Positions 17,993-27,913 are shown, counted from the first letter of the stretch. The stretch: 64,000 nucleotides of DNA from Rurimicrobium sp040387755 (GCA_040387755.1 JAZKDB010000002.1:1364001-1428000); one strand, 5' to 3'. Notes: a model not told the origin generated them from the letters alone. A program made the numbers and translations.

Positions 17993-19210
17993 ATGGCGTT
18001 TGTAAAAATTGTACTCCGCAAAAAAATAAACAAAGACGGCGAATATCCACTTTGTATACGAATTACAAAAGATCGAAAATCTTCCTATATCACTTTAGAA
18101 TATAGACTAAAGGAATCGGATTGGGATGCCAAAGAGCAAAAAGTAAAAAGCTCATACCCAAACTCAAAAAACCTAAATAACTTTCTTCGTAAAAAGCTTT
18201 ACGAGGTTACAAACCAATCCTTGGAATTGGAAACCATAAAAGATGAAGTTTCATCATTTGCTGTTAAGCAAAAAATGAAACCAAAAAGCTTAAGCACATT
18301 TAATAAAGTAACAGAAACATACCTGCAAGATTTGAAAAATTCGGGAAAATATAACCGATATGTACCTGACAAATCCAGGATTACAAGATTTCAGGAATTT
18401 TTAAAAAATGATTATTCCTTTTCAGATATTACCCCATCTTTAATCGAACGTTTCCTTGTGTATTTAAGAAGTGATTCAAAGCGTCCAATTAGCGAAAGAA
18501 CAGTAATAAATCACTTGGTAGTTATTAGATCGGTTTTTAGTTATGCTATAAAATCTGGAATCACTGATAAAAAATATTACCCCTTCGGAAAAGATCAAAT
18601 CAAAATTAAATTTCCTGAATCAAACAAAATAGGACTGGCGACAGAAGAAATTAAAGCGCTTGAAGAAGTTGAATTGGCAACAACAGAAGCAAATCATGCC
18701 AGAAACTTATGGCTTTTCTCTTTCTATTTTGCGGGAATGCGTATTTCTGATGTATTACGCCTAAAATGGACAGATTTTCAAAATGATCGACTGTATTATT
18801 CAATGGGTAAGAATTTGAAAAGCGGTTCATTGAAAATACCACAAAAGGCAATTGAGATTTTAGAGCAGTATAAACCAGAAAAAGTAAAAAATGACGACCT
18901 AGTATTCCCTGACTTAAAAGTAATACTTGATTGGAGTGATAAGTTCATTGTTCAACGAACAATCGCTTATGCAATTAGTAGACTTGATAAAACCTTAAGA
19001 AAAGAAGTAATTACTAAGACTAAGATTACCAAAAAACTGACAATGCATATTGCTCGACATTCATTTGGAAATTTATCAGGAAATAAAATTCCAATCCAAA
19101 TGCTTCAAAAACTGTATCGTCATTCAAACGTTTCGACGACCATTGGATATCAGTCAAATTTTATTCATGAAGAAGCCGACGATGCCTTAAATTCAGTAAT
19201 TGATTTTTAG
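17993..19210 (+). CDS. int: Tyrosine recombinase (element integrase)
   Basis: 405 residues from ATG 17993; the frame opens at 17957, but that codon lies in the GTTGTACC repeat, and family members usually begin MAFVKIVLRKK. Domains: an N-terminal Arm-DNA-binding domain (KDGEYPLCIRITKDRKSSYI), a SAM-like core-binding domain (about 110-200) and the catalytic domain. The catalytic Arg is in FAGMRISDVLRLKW, H-x-x-R in MHIARHSFGN, the second His in YRHSNVSTTIGYQ, where the Tyr is the nucleophile. It inserts the element by recombining attP with the tRNA-Phe 3' end. It sits next to attL, the tRNA-distal end. Confidence 0.93.
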   Translation: MAFVKIVLRKKINKDGEYPLCIRITKDRKSSYITLEYRLKESDWDAKEQKVKSSYPNSKNLNNFLRKKLYEVTNQSLELETIKDEVSSFAVKQKMKPKSLSTFNKVTETYLQDLKNSGKYNRYVPDKSRITRFQEFLKNDYSFSDITPSLIERFLVYLRSDSKRPISERTVINHLVVIRSVFSYAIKSGITDKKYYPFGKDQIKIKFPESNKIGLATEEIKALEEVELATTEANHARNLWLFSFYFAGMRISDVLRLKWTDFQNDRLYYSMGKNLKSGSLKIPQKAIEILEQYKPEKVKNDDLVFPDLKVILDWSDKFIVQRTIAYAISRLDKTLRKEVITKTKITKKLTMHIARHSFGNLSGNKIPIQMLQKLYRHSNVSTTIGYQSNFIHEEADDALNSVIDF

Positions 19211-19285
19211 TTATCGTTAGATTGCTAACGCGCATTCAGCATCTGTTCATGATATTAATCGAAATGCCTACGTTTAAAAAGTAAA

Positions 19286-21592
19286 CTATTTCAATTCGGC
19301 AATCCATTTGTCAAGGAATTCCTCAGCGTCTTTTATATAGTCAACTGCGTTTTGTTTAGTCTTAGTATGTCCAGCATGGCCGGCATCATTTCTTGCTAAT
19401 CGCAAGTTCTTTATCAAATCAATCCTTAGATTTATTGGAGTGTTGAATAAAGTCGTTAGTAAATTTGGCAGCAAGGCGTTGTAAGCATTTCTATTAACAA
19501 AATTTACTAGCTGAATTTGCATCGACCCTAGCATCCAAGGTTGTGTCGACGGGATTGTTAAAAATATGCGCTTAAGTTCATTTTCTATAGCTCGACCATA
19601 TTGTATAATCACCGGAGAATAATCACTCGCGGTATCAATATTTTCTAAAAGATATTTCCCGGAAACTAAATAAGCAACACTACCAGTTAACAATTTTGAA
19701 GTATCGAAGCGTGAACTGATAATTTGCTGATATTTTGCGACATCAACTTTATCTGTATAAGCATCAATTCTTTGTTGCAATTCGACGGCCTTCTCTTCAC
19801 TTTCCTTGTTGCTTTGTTTTAAATTTTCGAAATCTTGCAGGAATTTTTCTCTTTGAACGTTTAACAAACCGATTGAAAGATTGTAGTTTTCATCAAAGAA
19901 ACCGTGGTCAAAGACGGAAAAATCGATGCTCCCATCATCCTGGATACGCAAACTTTCAACCTGTTTTTTTTCTGTAGTTACTTTATTCAAACCTCTTAAA
20001 TAGAATATCCTCACATTTTGAGCTGGTATGCTTTTATTTGCGACCAATGTTTGAAATTTTCGAATCAGATATTCACTGTGCGTTTCAATAATCATTTGGA
20101 TATTAAATTCCCGGTTGGCTTCATCTAACATATCGGCCAGTAAAGATTGCCATTTGGGATGCAGGTTTGATTCAGGTTCCTCAATGATGAGTACGCTTGG
20201 GAAATATGTATCCTCAATAGTTTCTTCGCCATTATCATCATAGATATGTTCTGATCTTTTGTTCTTCTGCGCCAGTACACTGATCTGCATTAAAATTAGC
20301 ACAAGTTGCTTGATGCCGTATCCAAAATCAACCAGTTCGCGTTTGGCACCGTCGAACGTGGTGATTGAAACCAAGATTGACTGATATTTCGGATTAAGTT
20401 CGACGGATATTTTCTTTCCTATATCAAAAGCTTTAAGGTACTTATTCATAAAATCAGAACCATTATAGCCGGAAGGAACATAACTTTTCAGCAGCTTGAT
20501 AAAAGGTGAATTTGAAGTAGCGTTATAGCTCCTCGCATTTTCCTCTTTGATGTTAGAAACATAATGTATAGTGGCTATTCTTTGAAGTAAGCTTTCCCAG
20601 CCGTTGCTGAAACAATGCTCAATGACCGAATAATCGCTGTTGTCATCATCAGTTTCTTTCCATTTCAATTGAGCCTTTAAAATCTCTGATGCCTTGTAAA
20701 AAAGGATATGTTCAATTTCATAAGGTGGAAGAAGAAAATCTTCGGAATCAAAGTCCATTTCCCCAACCTTTTCTTTCTCTTTTGATTCCGGTTCATTCCC
20801 TAATTTGTTGTCGACAAAGTCCTTCCATTTATCCAGATCCGCCTCTTTTTTGAAACTTCTGATAAATGGGGAAGGTATTACAAAAAGATCTTTCGCGATG
20901 TCGTTTATATTTTTAAAGTCGTCTCGGGCCCAACCCTTTTTATTTTTCAGATAAATTTCATAAACCTCTTTAAGTTCATTTAAATAGTGCTTGAGTTTTT
21001 TCAGGTTGATATGCCACTCCACAAACCCTACAAGCGGATTTTCGAAAGGTTGGAAGCTGAAAAATTTTTCTTCAGTTTTTTTCTTCTTATATTCTTTTAG
21101 TTCTTCATCGTATGCGGCTTTGTCTGATACCTTCTCTTGGTCCGATCCTTCTCTGTATTGAAATGAGAATAGGATTGCGCGGTCGGATTTATCCAAAATT
21201 TCAATTCCACGTAGCCGTGCGTTATAGGTATTGGTAGTACTCGAAGATTCAAATGTGAGCGTGATAGAGAAATTCTTCATTCCCATAAAGAGGTACGGGA
21301 GCGTTATCTCTATGTTCCTATTGTCTTTATTAAAAAGAATATTGTCGAAATCACCGAGCAAATGTTCCTGCTGATTAAGGTCAAGGCTGAAAGGATATTT
21401 GTATTCACCGATACTGTTTCGAAGCATCTGCAATGCTTTGACAATGGAACTTTTTCCTGAGTTATTAGATCCGGTGAGAATATTGATCGATGATAATTCT
21501 TCCAAGAAGCCGGTCTCGTCATTAAAAATTCGGAAATTTTTTAATCCTAAAATATCAACCGGTCGGAGGTTCTTTAGTGAGGTAATATCCAT
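19286..21592 (-). CDS. AAA ATPase with C-terminal HEPN-like motif (candidate defence effector)
   Basis: 768 residues from ATG 21592 (785 if the upstream ATG at 21643 is used; the 21592 start directly precedes the ATPase fold, ILGLKNFRIFNDE). It is an OLD/AAA_15-type ATPase: Walker A GSNNSGKSS near 41-49, a long inserted helical region, then SVLIIEEPESNLHP (Walker B), and IIETHSEYLIRKF with the H-loop. There is no TOPRIM motif set after it. Instead the last 130 residues are helical and end with RLARNDAGHAGH, an RxxxxH arrangement as in HEPN ribonucleases. The architecture recalls PrrC/RloC (ATPase plus HEPN). Last gene of a three-gene operon. Confidence 0.72.
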   Translation of the reverse strand: MDITSLKNLRPVDILGLKNFRIFNDETGFLEELSSINILTGSNNSGKSSIVKALQMLRNSIGEYKYPFSLDLNQQEHLLGDFDNILFNKDNRNIEITLPYLFMGMKNFSITLTFESSSTTNTYNARLRGIEILDKSDRAILFSFQYREGSDQEKVSDKAAYDEELKEYKKKKTEEKFFSFQPFENPLVGFVEWHINLKKLKHYLNELKEVYEIYLKNKKGWARDDFKNINDIAKDLFVIPSPFIRSFKKEADLDKWKDFVDNKLGNEPESKEKEKVGEMDFDSEDFLLPPYEIEHILFYKASEILKAQLKWKETDDDNSDYSVIEHCFSNGWESLLQRIATIHYVSNIKEENARSYNATSNSPFIKLLKSYVPSGYNGSDFMNKYLKAFDIGKKISVELNPKYQSILVSITTFDGAKRELVDFGYGIKQLVLILMQISVLAQKNKRSEHIYDDNGEETIEDTYFPSVLIIEEPESNLHPKWQSLLADMLDEANREFNIQMIIETHSEYLIRKFQTLVANKSIPAQNVRIFYLRGLNKVTTEKKQVESLRIQDDGSIDFSVFDHGFFDENYNLSIGLLNVQREKFLQDFENLKQSNKESEEKAVELQQRIDAYTDKVDVAKYQQIISSRFDTSKLLTGSVAYLVSGKYLLENIDTASDYSPVIIQYGRAIENELKRIFLTIPSTQPWMLGSMQIQLVNFVNRNAYNALLPNLLTTLFNTPINLRIDLIKNLRLARNDAGHAGHTKTKQNAVDYIKDAEEFLDKWIAELK

Positions 21593-21676
21593 ACTAGAGG
21601 TTATAACTGATTTGTAATGGGTTTGCTTGAATATATAAATCAAGGTAATTAGATACTCACCTTTTATAGCTAAGGT

Positions 21677-22354
21677 TTAATCGGGCTTACTTATCTGCCA
21701 GTTCGTCTTTTTATTCTCAATCTCTTTAGTTTTTTCCTTTTCTAAATGTATTTCATATTCCTTACTCATTACAAGGCCATCGATTTCGGATATTAAATCG
21801 TAAACATCCCTAGTGAAAATTTCTGATCCGGTAAATCTTGCGACTATCCAACCTTTCGATTGTAAAAACCTGTCTTTTGCTTTGTCTCTTTGCGCTTGTT
21901 CTTTAGTTTTCTCATGAAAGTCATGACCATCGCATTCAACCGCCACTTTCAATTTTTCGAGTCCGGTTTCAAACCTTGGATAGAATAATGCAAAATCTAA
22001 CCTGTATTTTATTTTACCATCATCACCCATAATCTCATATTGAGGATATAATTCTTTTGAATGAACTTTCTCAGCCATTCGAGCATTATGATAATCTGCC
22101 CCATCTAACCACTTCACACCACTGGGATAGAACTTACCATATTCTTCATTACCAGGATATTCAAAATATGGACCTTTTGGTTCGTCGAACTTTAAAGAAA
22201 ACCAATCTCCAGTCATACTATCGAAAATTGTTTCAAAGTAATTTAATAAAAACATTTTTTCGATTGGACTCTCACAGACTTCTAAATAGGTCTTTATCTT
22301 GGTATTTACTAGATTTATAACTCTTGCCAATCTTTGTTCTACATTATCTCCCAT
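21677..22354 (-). CDS. DUF559/Vsr-like PD-(D/E)XK nuclease
   Basis: 225 residues. CESPIEKMFLLNYFE at about 27-41 is the usual E.P.E..F...L helix of this class. The nuclease core is YRLDFALF (metal-binding Asp), VAVECDGHDFHEKTKEQAQRDKAKDRFLQSKG in which E-x-D-G-H and R-D are conserved, and WIVARFTGSEIF. This matches the very-short-patch-repair-like fold used by many defence endonucleases. It begins 3 nt after the preceding gene and lies about 85 nt upstream of the ATPase-HEPN gene, so the three are probably co-transcribed. It likely cuts DNA; specificity unknown. Confidence 0.7.
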   Translation of the reverse strand: MGDNVEQRLARVINLVNTKIKTYLEVCESPIEKMFLLNYFETIFDSMTGDWFSLKFDEPKGPYFEYPGNEEYGKFYPSGVKWLDGADYHNARMAEKVHSKELYPQYEIMGDDGKIKYRLDFALFYPRFETGLEKLKVAVECDGHDFHEKTKEQAQRDKAKDRFLQSKGWIVARFTGSEIFTRDVYDLISEIDGLVMSKEYEIHLEKEKTKEIENKKTNWQISKPD

Positions 22355-22357
22355 AAA

Positions 22358-23104
22358 CTATATTTTGTTTAAAATTTGAACATCTTGAAATGTAGTGATG
22401 CCAGATTTAAAATTTTCAATAAAATAATATCTCTTAGAATCTTTGGATACGTTTTCTGAAAGTTCTTTAACATTAGGATATTTTGTAGGTTTAGTTGCAG
22501 TGGCAATAATAAGATCATAACTACTCAATCTTTTCTCTTCTCTTTTATCCACAGCAGAAGGCCAGCCAATACTAAGTTTTCCATTTTTATCAATGCATGA
22601 GCTTTCGTTTCCTAATTTAAATTGTTTATGATCTAATTGCCCACGCTCATTAAGTTTTTTACTCCAGGAATTAATGAGTGATCTTTCATCAGGTTTTTGT
22701 ACAGTTAATGAATTAATTAGCAAACCCATTGAACACCAAATATTTTCTGTTCCTCTTTCTTTTGAAGATAAATTACCATTCATTCCTTCAGCAGTTGACA
22801 TTGCTTTAGCTTCGTTTATTAGATCATCAAATGAAGCTAAAGAGGTTTTCTTGAATGGTATAAAAAAACCTGTTCCATTTCTATTTGCCTTTACTGACTT
22901 AGAAAACGTCATCGTATAAATACCAGAACTGGAAAGCCTTCCATACCTAATAGGAACTCGTACCATAATCTTCTCACCTACATTAAGAAATTTATCTCTC
23001 CAGTTTTTTCTAATTTCATCACTATCTTGATCTCGAAGGTGATCTTGCCAAAGCAACGAACCAATTATAAGTACGCCTGCTTTCATTTCACTATTGTTGC
23101 CCAT
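22358..23104 (-). CDS. Unknown protein, first gene of the ATPase/nuclease operon
   Basis: 248 residues, soluble. I do not recognise a family with confidence. The start MKAGVLIIGSLLWQ loosely resembles the first strand of gamma-glutamylcyclotransferase-like (ChaC/GGCT) folds (G-S-L-x-W), followed by IMVRVPIRYGRLSSSG and a beta-rich part. The C-terminal half contains LIIATATKPTKYPN. The expected catalytic Glu of the GGCT fold cannot be placed. Its position 3 nt before the nuclease gene ties it to the defence-like operon as a possible specificity, immunity or small-molecule enzyme. The start may be residue 1 or Met7. Confidence 0.5.
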   Translation of the reverse strand: MGNNSEMKAGVLIIGSLLWQDHLRDQDSDEIRKNWRDKFLNVGEKIMVRVPIRYGRLSSSGIYTMTFSKSVKANRNGTGFFIPFKKTSLASFDDLINEAKAMSTAEGMNGNLSSKERGTENIWCSMGLLINSLTVQKPDERSLINSWSKKLNERGQLDHKQFKLGNESSCIDKNGKLSIGWPSAVDKREEKRLSSYDLIIATATKPTKYPNVKELSENVSKDSKRYYFIENFKSGITTFQDVQILNKI

Positions 23105-23252
23105 CGCACTGATTGTGGTTTAATTAATAAAGATTGCAACATCTATTGAACTTTTTTATTAAAGCTATAATGTACAATTATTATCTATTGTATAAAAATA
23201 ATTTTCTTTAAGAGTTAAACGATCTGCTTTTGAAAGTTTCAAAATCCCTTCA

Positions 23253-23363
23253 TCAATTTCCTATAATATTTTGCAACGGCTGAATACACGAAGAAATTTC
23301 GATTAATTCTTTAGCAGTAAAATCAATTGTAATTGTTTGATCGGTTGAGTTAATAATTTTCAT
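23253..23363 (-). CDS. Possible 36-residue small protein
   Basis: The 348-bp gap 23105-23452 holds one minus-strand frame: ATG at 23363, 36 codons, stop at 23253. The product begins MKIINSTDQTITIDFTAKEL and ends LQNIIGN, with an amphipathic pattern rather than a random one. There is no recognised family and no clear ribosome site. It lies between two same-strand genes and could be a real small protein or chance. Nothing else is seen in the gap. Confidence 0.25.
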   Translation of the reverse strand: MKIINSTDQTITIDFTAKELIEISSCIQPLQNIIGN

Positions 23364-23452
23364 TGAGTAACTAATTTTTTTAAAAATTACCACTTAATCT
23401 TACACATAATATCAATCTACGTCTATAGTTAGCAGACGTAATGGTTTATTAC

Positions 23453-24795
23453 TTATGCACTTCTCGGGTCAGAATGAATAGGTAGCCTAGCTAGCTTTTC
23501 AACATTTAAAGCTGGGCATCCAAAGTCCATTACTACTTTTCCTAAAATCAAATACACACCATTTCCACGCAAAGGATATTCTTTCAACGACGGAGGAAAA
23601 TGTATAGTGTCAAGAAAGTCACCAGTGATATCAAAAAATGTTCCAAACTTCATTAATTGTCCATTCTTAGTATTGACGTGCTTATCACAAACAAAATCAC
23701 CAACCAATCGCACCTTTTTCCCTTCAAGTTTGGATAAATCCTTAACCAATATGTCGCCGCGAAATTCTGTTTTTACAAGATCGAAAAAAGAACCTGAAAC
23801 AGGGAAGCCAATCAGTTTGGGCAAACATCTGTGATGCCCAAACAGTAAGCAACGACACTGTTTGCACCACTGCCCCTCCCCACATAGCGAAATTCACGTG
23901 AGCGCGCATAACGGCAAATATCATCGGTGATTAAAAAATAAGACGAGAAGTTGAGGTTATCAATAATGCTGAGTTCTTCTTGGACGCGCTCTCTAGCAAC
24001 TTTGTTCTTATTGCCATACCGACGCTGCAATCCATCCATTGCGTATTTTTCGAGCAATAATTTATCATCGTAACGATTCCCTGTGAAGGTTTGCTTGTTC
24101 TTTATTTCTTTAAAGTTGAAATCGAATGAACACTGTGATAAAAGCTTTTCAGTGCTTGCAATTATTTCTGGAAAATCTTTGTAAGCCTTTAATAGAACCA
24201 CTTTCGTAACGAAGGTTTCATTGCGATTTGCAACCTGTTTTTCTTTTAACTGGGAAATCAAAATGTTTCTGCCAATTGATCTGAGTTGCTTGTGCAGTTT
24301 GTGATTTTCATCACTGTTCTTAATCGTGACTGGTTTCCAAATTACATAGCGTTCATAGTTTTTGCGAGGCTCTAAAACAATCCTGTTTAATTGCTCAATC
24401 TTTACGCCAATAAATTCATTTGGGCGCAGTTGTGAGATTTTCTTTTTGCCAAAAGGATATACAACGAAAGCATTATTGAATGCCGGAGCAATCGCAGGTA
24501 GTTTCCTTTTATCTCTGTTGCATTCTGTCATTAAAATATTTAGCTCTTGAAACCCTAATTGGTTACGTGCAATTCCAAAGTAAAGAAACTCATCGCCATT
24601 ACGGAATTCCATACCAGCCAAGCCCTGTATTCCTTTTTCGCTACACTTCTTTATAAATTCCAACACACCAGTACTATTGTTAATATCCGTCAACACAGCC
24701 CGTTCGAACTTGGCTGCAATTAATGTCTCAACAATTTGATCTATGCTTAGTGTACCATAGCGAAGGCTATAATAACTGTGGATATTCAGAAGCAT
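23453..24795 (-). pseudogene. dnaE-type DNA polymerase III alpha, internally deleted remnant
   Basis: Two adjoining frames form the ends of one DnaE. 23812-24795 (327 residues) is the PHP domain and start of the palm: SYYSLRYGTLSIDQIVETL through YVGRGSGANSVVAYCLGITDVCP, matching the GRGSAAGSLVAYALGITDI region of DnaE. 23453-23824 is the C-terminal OB-fold (GKKVRLVGDFVCDKHVNTK ... MKFGTFFDITG). The palm catalytic Asp residues, fingers and thumb, roughly 600 residues, are missing, and the two pieces differ by a frameshift at the junction near 23812-23824. Full-length versions on Bacteroidota mobile elements belong to imuAB-dnaE2-type mutagenesis cassettes; no imu genes remain. It cannot be an active polymerase. 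Confidence 0.88.
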
Positions 24796-24817
24796 TTTTA
24801 ATATTAGTTTCGGATAC

Positions 24818-24854
24818 TACAATAAATTGGCACTATTAGAATCAATTTATTGTA
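24818..24854. promoter_or_regulatory. Inverted repeat upstream of the dnaE remnant
   Basis: TACAATAAATT (24818-24828) and AATTTATTGTA (24844-24854) form a perfect 11-bp inverted repeat just upstream of the dnaE remnant. It may be the old operator (SOS/LexA-type control is usual for such cassettes), though I do not know the LexA site of this lineage. Confidence 0.4.
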
Positions 24855-25024
24855 ATCAATAGTACCAGATTAAAAGCCAATCAAAAAATACAGTTTTCCA
24901 CGAAGACATATACGAAAGTTATAAACCAATCCTACTCTAAGTTTTGTACAGAAAAATATATTGCCGTTACTGATTTAAAGTGACGGAACTAGCATGTTTA
25001 CAATAAAATATTTCAAAAAATCGT

Positions 25025-25067
25025 GGGATTTCCCCCGCCAACTTACCGCCATCCGATATTACGTTTG
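25025..25067 (+). promoter_or_regulatory. GGGATTTCCC-25-TACGTTTG promoter of the protease gene
   Basis: The palindrome GGGATTTCCC (25025-25034) is followed after exactly 25 nt by TACGTTTG (25060-25067), a TAnnTTTG -7 box; the ATG is at 25115. About 30 bp around the palindrome (TTCAAAAAATCGTGGGATTT and CCCCGCCRACTTA) are nearly identical to the module at 27914. The palindrome centre lies about 42 bp upstream of the expected start, the position of an activator overlapping the -33 region. Confidence 0.65.
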
Positions 25068-25114
25068 TTAAAAGATTCTGAAATATTATATCCGATTTTA
25101 AAAAACTATCCTTT

Positions 25115-26500
25115 ATGGATTCGGCAATTTCAATAACGATAACTCTTTTTATCCTTAGTATGATAAACGAAAGGATAGCAAACTTTATTAAACTTCAATA
25201 CTCAGAAACAAAGAAGCTGGGTATTAGTTTTGGAAACTTAAAAAGAAAAACTACTGGTGATGACGAAAAAAATAGAGAAAAGAGAATTCTACTAGTCAAC
25301 ATCATTGTAGGCTCATTCGTTGCACTTGCCTTAAGAGCAGATTTAATATCCATTCTAGGCCATTTTGATGCTCCTTCCAAAGGTATTGGCTGGAATCAAG
25401 GTTTTATTTGGTGGAATATTATCACGATACCGATTGGATGTATCTTAACCGGGTGCTTCATAAGCTTAGGCTCAAAATTTTGGCACGATCTTTTAGATAT
25501 TTTATTGCTAACAAAAAATCTAAAAGAAAAAATCATTGATCAAAGAACATATAAGCCTGGCTTAACAGCCGATCAATTACAAGAGTTTGTTTTGACATCG
25601 GAAAGTAATCTTGCTATGCTTGCTGATGCTCAGTATCATCAAAATTTGATGTCACTCCCTGGCGTTCTTGCGGTTGGTACAGGTATTCTTAATTACAATG
25701 GAAATAAGATTGGATGTTTAGAAATACATATTTCTAACCTCAATTTTTCTTCCCAAATAATGCCATCTTATCCTGTTAAAATTAGTTCGGGATATAGCGT
25801 TGATGTGCCAGCCAAAGTTTTAGTAACTGGACAAATCCCAAGTGTACATTCAGTTTCTGCTGCTGATGGAATTGCAAATTCTTTAAAAGTACTAGGGAGT
25901 GGAACCTTAGGTGCAATTGTGAAGGATAATGTATCTAATGAAATATACTTGCTTTCATGTTTTCACGTCTTAAATGGGAGCACTAATTGGAATAGCTTAT
26001 CGGACAAAAGAACAATAATAGAAAACAATAAGGATGCTGAAGTAGAAATTGCAGATCTAGTAATGGGTTATAGAACTAATCAGATTGATGCTGGGATTGC
26101 AAAAATTAGATCAGGAATTCCCTATTCAAATAATTCTATTGGAAATCCTAAATCCTTTAGAGAAGTAAAATCTGTGGATTCAGTAAATGAAATTAAAGTT
26201 CACTTCCTTGGTTCTAATTCTACTGAAAAAAAAGATGGCATTCTATATAATGACACATGGTCCGCATCATTTAAATATCCAGATGGATCAATTTGGGAAT
26301 TGACTGATCTTGTCGTACTCACCCAAATAGATAAGCTAAACAATAGTAACAAACCGATAAGCGAACCTGGGGATTCAGGAGCTATTGTATTTGATGAGAA
26401 AAACACAGCCATAGCAATGATTGTGGGAGCTGATGATTTTTTCAGTTACGGAATTAAAATTCACAAAGTCATGAAAAGCTTCGATATATCTTTTATCTAA
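25115..26500 (+). CDS. Membrane-anchored trypsin-like serine protease
   Basis: 461 residues. The N-terminal 130 residues hold about three membrane segments (near 5-18, 60-80, 98-118), followed by a linker and a chymotrypsin-fold domain (about 175-461). The triad can be placed: His284 in LLSCFHVLNG, Asp325 in NQIDAGIAKI and Ser421 in EPGDSGAIVF (the GDSG motif). GSGTLGAIV just before the His strand is typical. There is no signal peptide cleavage site, so the protease faces whichever side its membrane anchors dictate. Trypsin-like domains fused to membrane modules occur in bacterial conflict systems as effectors or activators. It is followed 11 nt later by a secreted protein. Confidence 0.78.
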   Translation: MDSAISITITLFILSMINERIANFIKLQYSETKKLGISFGNLKRKTTGDDEKNREKRILLVNIIVGSFVALALRADLISILGHFDAPSKGIGWNQGFIWWNIITIPIGCILTGCFISLGSKFWHDLLDILLLTKNLKEKIIDQRTYKPGLTADQLQEFVLTSESNLAMLADAQYHQNLMSLPGVLAVGTGILNYNGNKIGCLEIHISNLNFSSQIMPSYPVKISSGYSVDVPAKVLVTGQIPSVHSVSAADGIANSLKVLGSGTLGAIVKDNVSNEIYLLSCFHVLNGSTNWNSLSDKRTIIENNKDAEVEIADLVMGYRTNQIDAGIAKIRSGIPYSNNSIGNPKSFREVKSVDSVNEIKVHFLGSNSTEKKDGILYNDTWSASFKYPDGSIWELTDLVVLTQIDKLNNSNKPISEPGDSGAIVFDEKNTAIAMIVGADDFFSYGIKIHKVMKSFDISFI

Positions 26501-26511
26501 AACAACAAATT

Positions 26512-27876
26512 ATGAAATCAAAATTTTTTCTCTTAGCTCTTTGTTTATGCACTTTTAAGAGCAAGGCTCAAAATAAGATAACTATAAATTTAGCAGATGG
26601 TGGTGCAAGTAAAATTGAAGTAACCAATGGGCCAACAACTTTACCCAATACAGAGAAGTTGGATTTATCGACTGGTGCAAAAATTGAAATTTTAAACTCA
26701 AGCGTTACTACCAGATTCAGCATCTTATTCGGCAATAATAAAGGCAACTTTAAAATTGATAACGATAAGATTGCATCAGCGACAACAGTAGGCACACCAG
26801 TGCTTACAAGTTTTACAATTGATAATGCAGGTAAAATAACTCCAATATTAGTAAATGGCACGTTTTTTCCTGGTATGGGTATAACCATTAAAAGTGCCGA
26901 TGGCAAACCTGATGTAATATTGTCAGCAGTTGATATTAAGGGTGTCGAAAGTGATGGACAAAAGAGTGTAAATGCCAAACTCTACAAGTATGTAAAAAAG
27001 CAGATTGAATTAAATGGATACAAGTATATTGGCGGGCAAAGCAATCTCGTAATTGACAAAGAAGGTGTCATTCATATCTACCTCGATGAAAATGGAAGTC
27101 CCATATATTCTTACTTTCCATCGGCCGCAAAAGAAAATTTTGACAAATTCCAGTTTCATATTCTTTCGAAAAGTGAAGAACAATATTTAATTGAAAGTGA
27201 TGGAGAATTTAACCCGACAGATATTTCCGATGAAATAAAAACAACCGTTCCTACTGCCCAGTCTAAGGGAACTGAAACATTCTCGGAATTTCAATCCGCA
27301 AAGTTTGGCCCCTATACCGGCTCTTTTCCTTTTACAATAAAAAAAACAGGAAAAGTAATTGTTGATCGTTCTATTAAACTTTTAAAAACAAGCCGCGTAA
27401 GTTTGGGTACAAGTGTTATTGCAACCTACTTAAAAAACCCAGAAAACATTGAGAAGTTCGTAAAACCGAATGGCGATACAACCCTGATAGCAGACAACCC
27501 GAAAATCAGAGGTTTTTTAGGTTTATTTCTAACCTTCCATTTTATTCCCAGAAACTTGAATATTCAACCAAGAACTCCAATGGAACGATTAGGTATATCA
27601 GTAGGAACAAACCTTACCTCAACTGCTTTCAATAACTTTTATCTAGGACTTAATGTAGAAATTACCAATGGTCTATTCCTTAACGGTGGAATAAATTATG
27701 GCCAGGTTAACTACATTGTAGGTCATTCAAATTTCAAATTTGATGAAGAGAAATTTACAGGAAACTTTCAAACTAAAAAGAAATGGATTATCGGCGGACC
27801 ATACATAAGCGTAAACGTTGATGCTGCTCTTTTTGCTAAAGTATTTTCAAATATTCTAAATCCGACAGCAAAATAA
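26512..27876 (+). CDS. Secreted beta-rich protein next to the protease
   Basis: 454 residues with a signal peptide (MKSKFFLLALCLCTFKSKAQ). No family recognised. The first 130 residues are repetitive beta strands rich in Ser/Thr/Asn. A middle domain (about 130-260) contains YKYVKKQIELNGYKYIGG. The last 100 residues (RLGISVGTNLTSTAFNNFYLGLNVEITNGLFLNGG) alternate like barrel strands and end without an aromatic outer-membrane signature. It is the second gene of a two-gene unit with the membrane protease, 11 nt apart, so it may be the protease's substrate, partner or outer-membrane port. That is inferred from position only. Confidence 0.55.
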   Translation: MKSKFFLLALCLCTFKSKAQNKITINLADGGASKIEVTNGPTTLPNTEKLDLSTGAKIEILNSSVTTRFSILFGNNKGNFKIDNDKIASATTVGTPVLTSFTIDNAGKITPILVNGTFFPGMGITIKSADGKPDVILSAVDIKGVESDGQKSVNAKLYKYVKKQIELNGYKYIGGQSNLVIDKEGVIHIYLDENGSPIYSYFPSAAKENFDKFQFHILSKSEEQYLIESDGEFNPTDISDEIKTTVPTAQSKGTETFSEFQSAKFGPYTGSFPFTIKKTGKVIVDRSIKLLKTSRVSLGTSVIATYLKNPENIEKFVKPNGDTTLIADNPKIRGFLGLFLTFHFIPRNLNIQPRTPMERLGISVGTNLTSTAFNNFYLGLNVEITNGLFLNGGINYGQVNYIVGHSNFKFDEEKFTGNFQTKKKWIIGGPYISVNVDAALFAKVFSNILNPTAK

Positions 27877-27913
27877 TTCTATTTGTGTCTATTAAAATAC
27901 CTCAAAAAATCGT

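Noticed and set aside
23742..23924. 60-codon frame across the dnaE junction
   Set aside because: Third frame over the deletion junction; both ends belong to the DnaE remnant.
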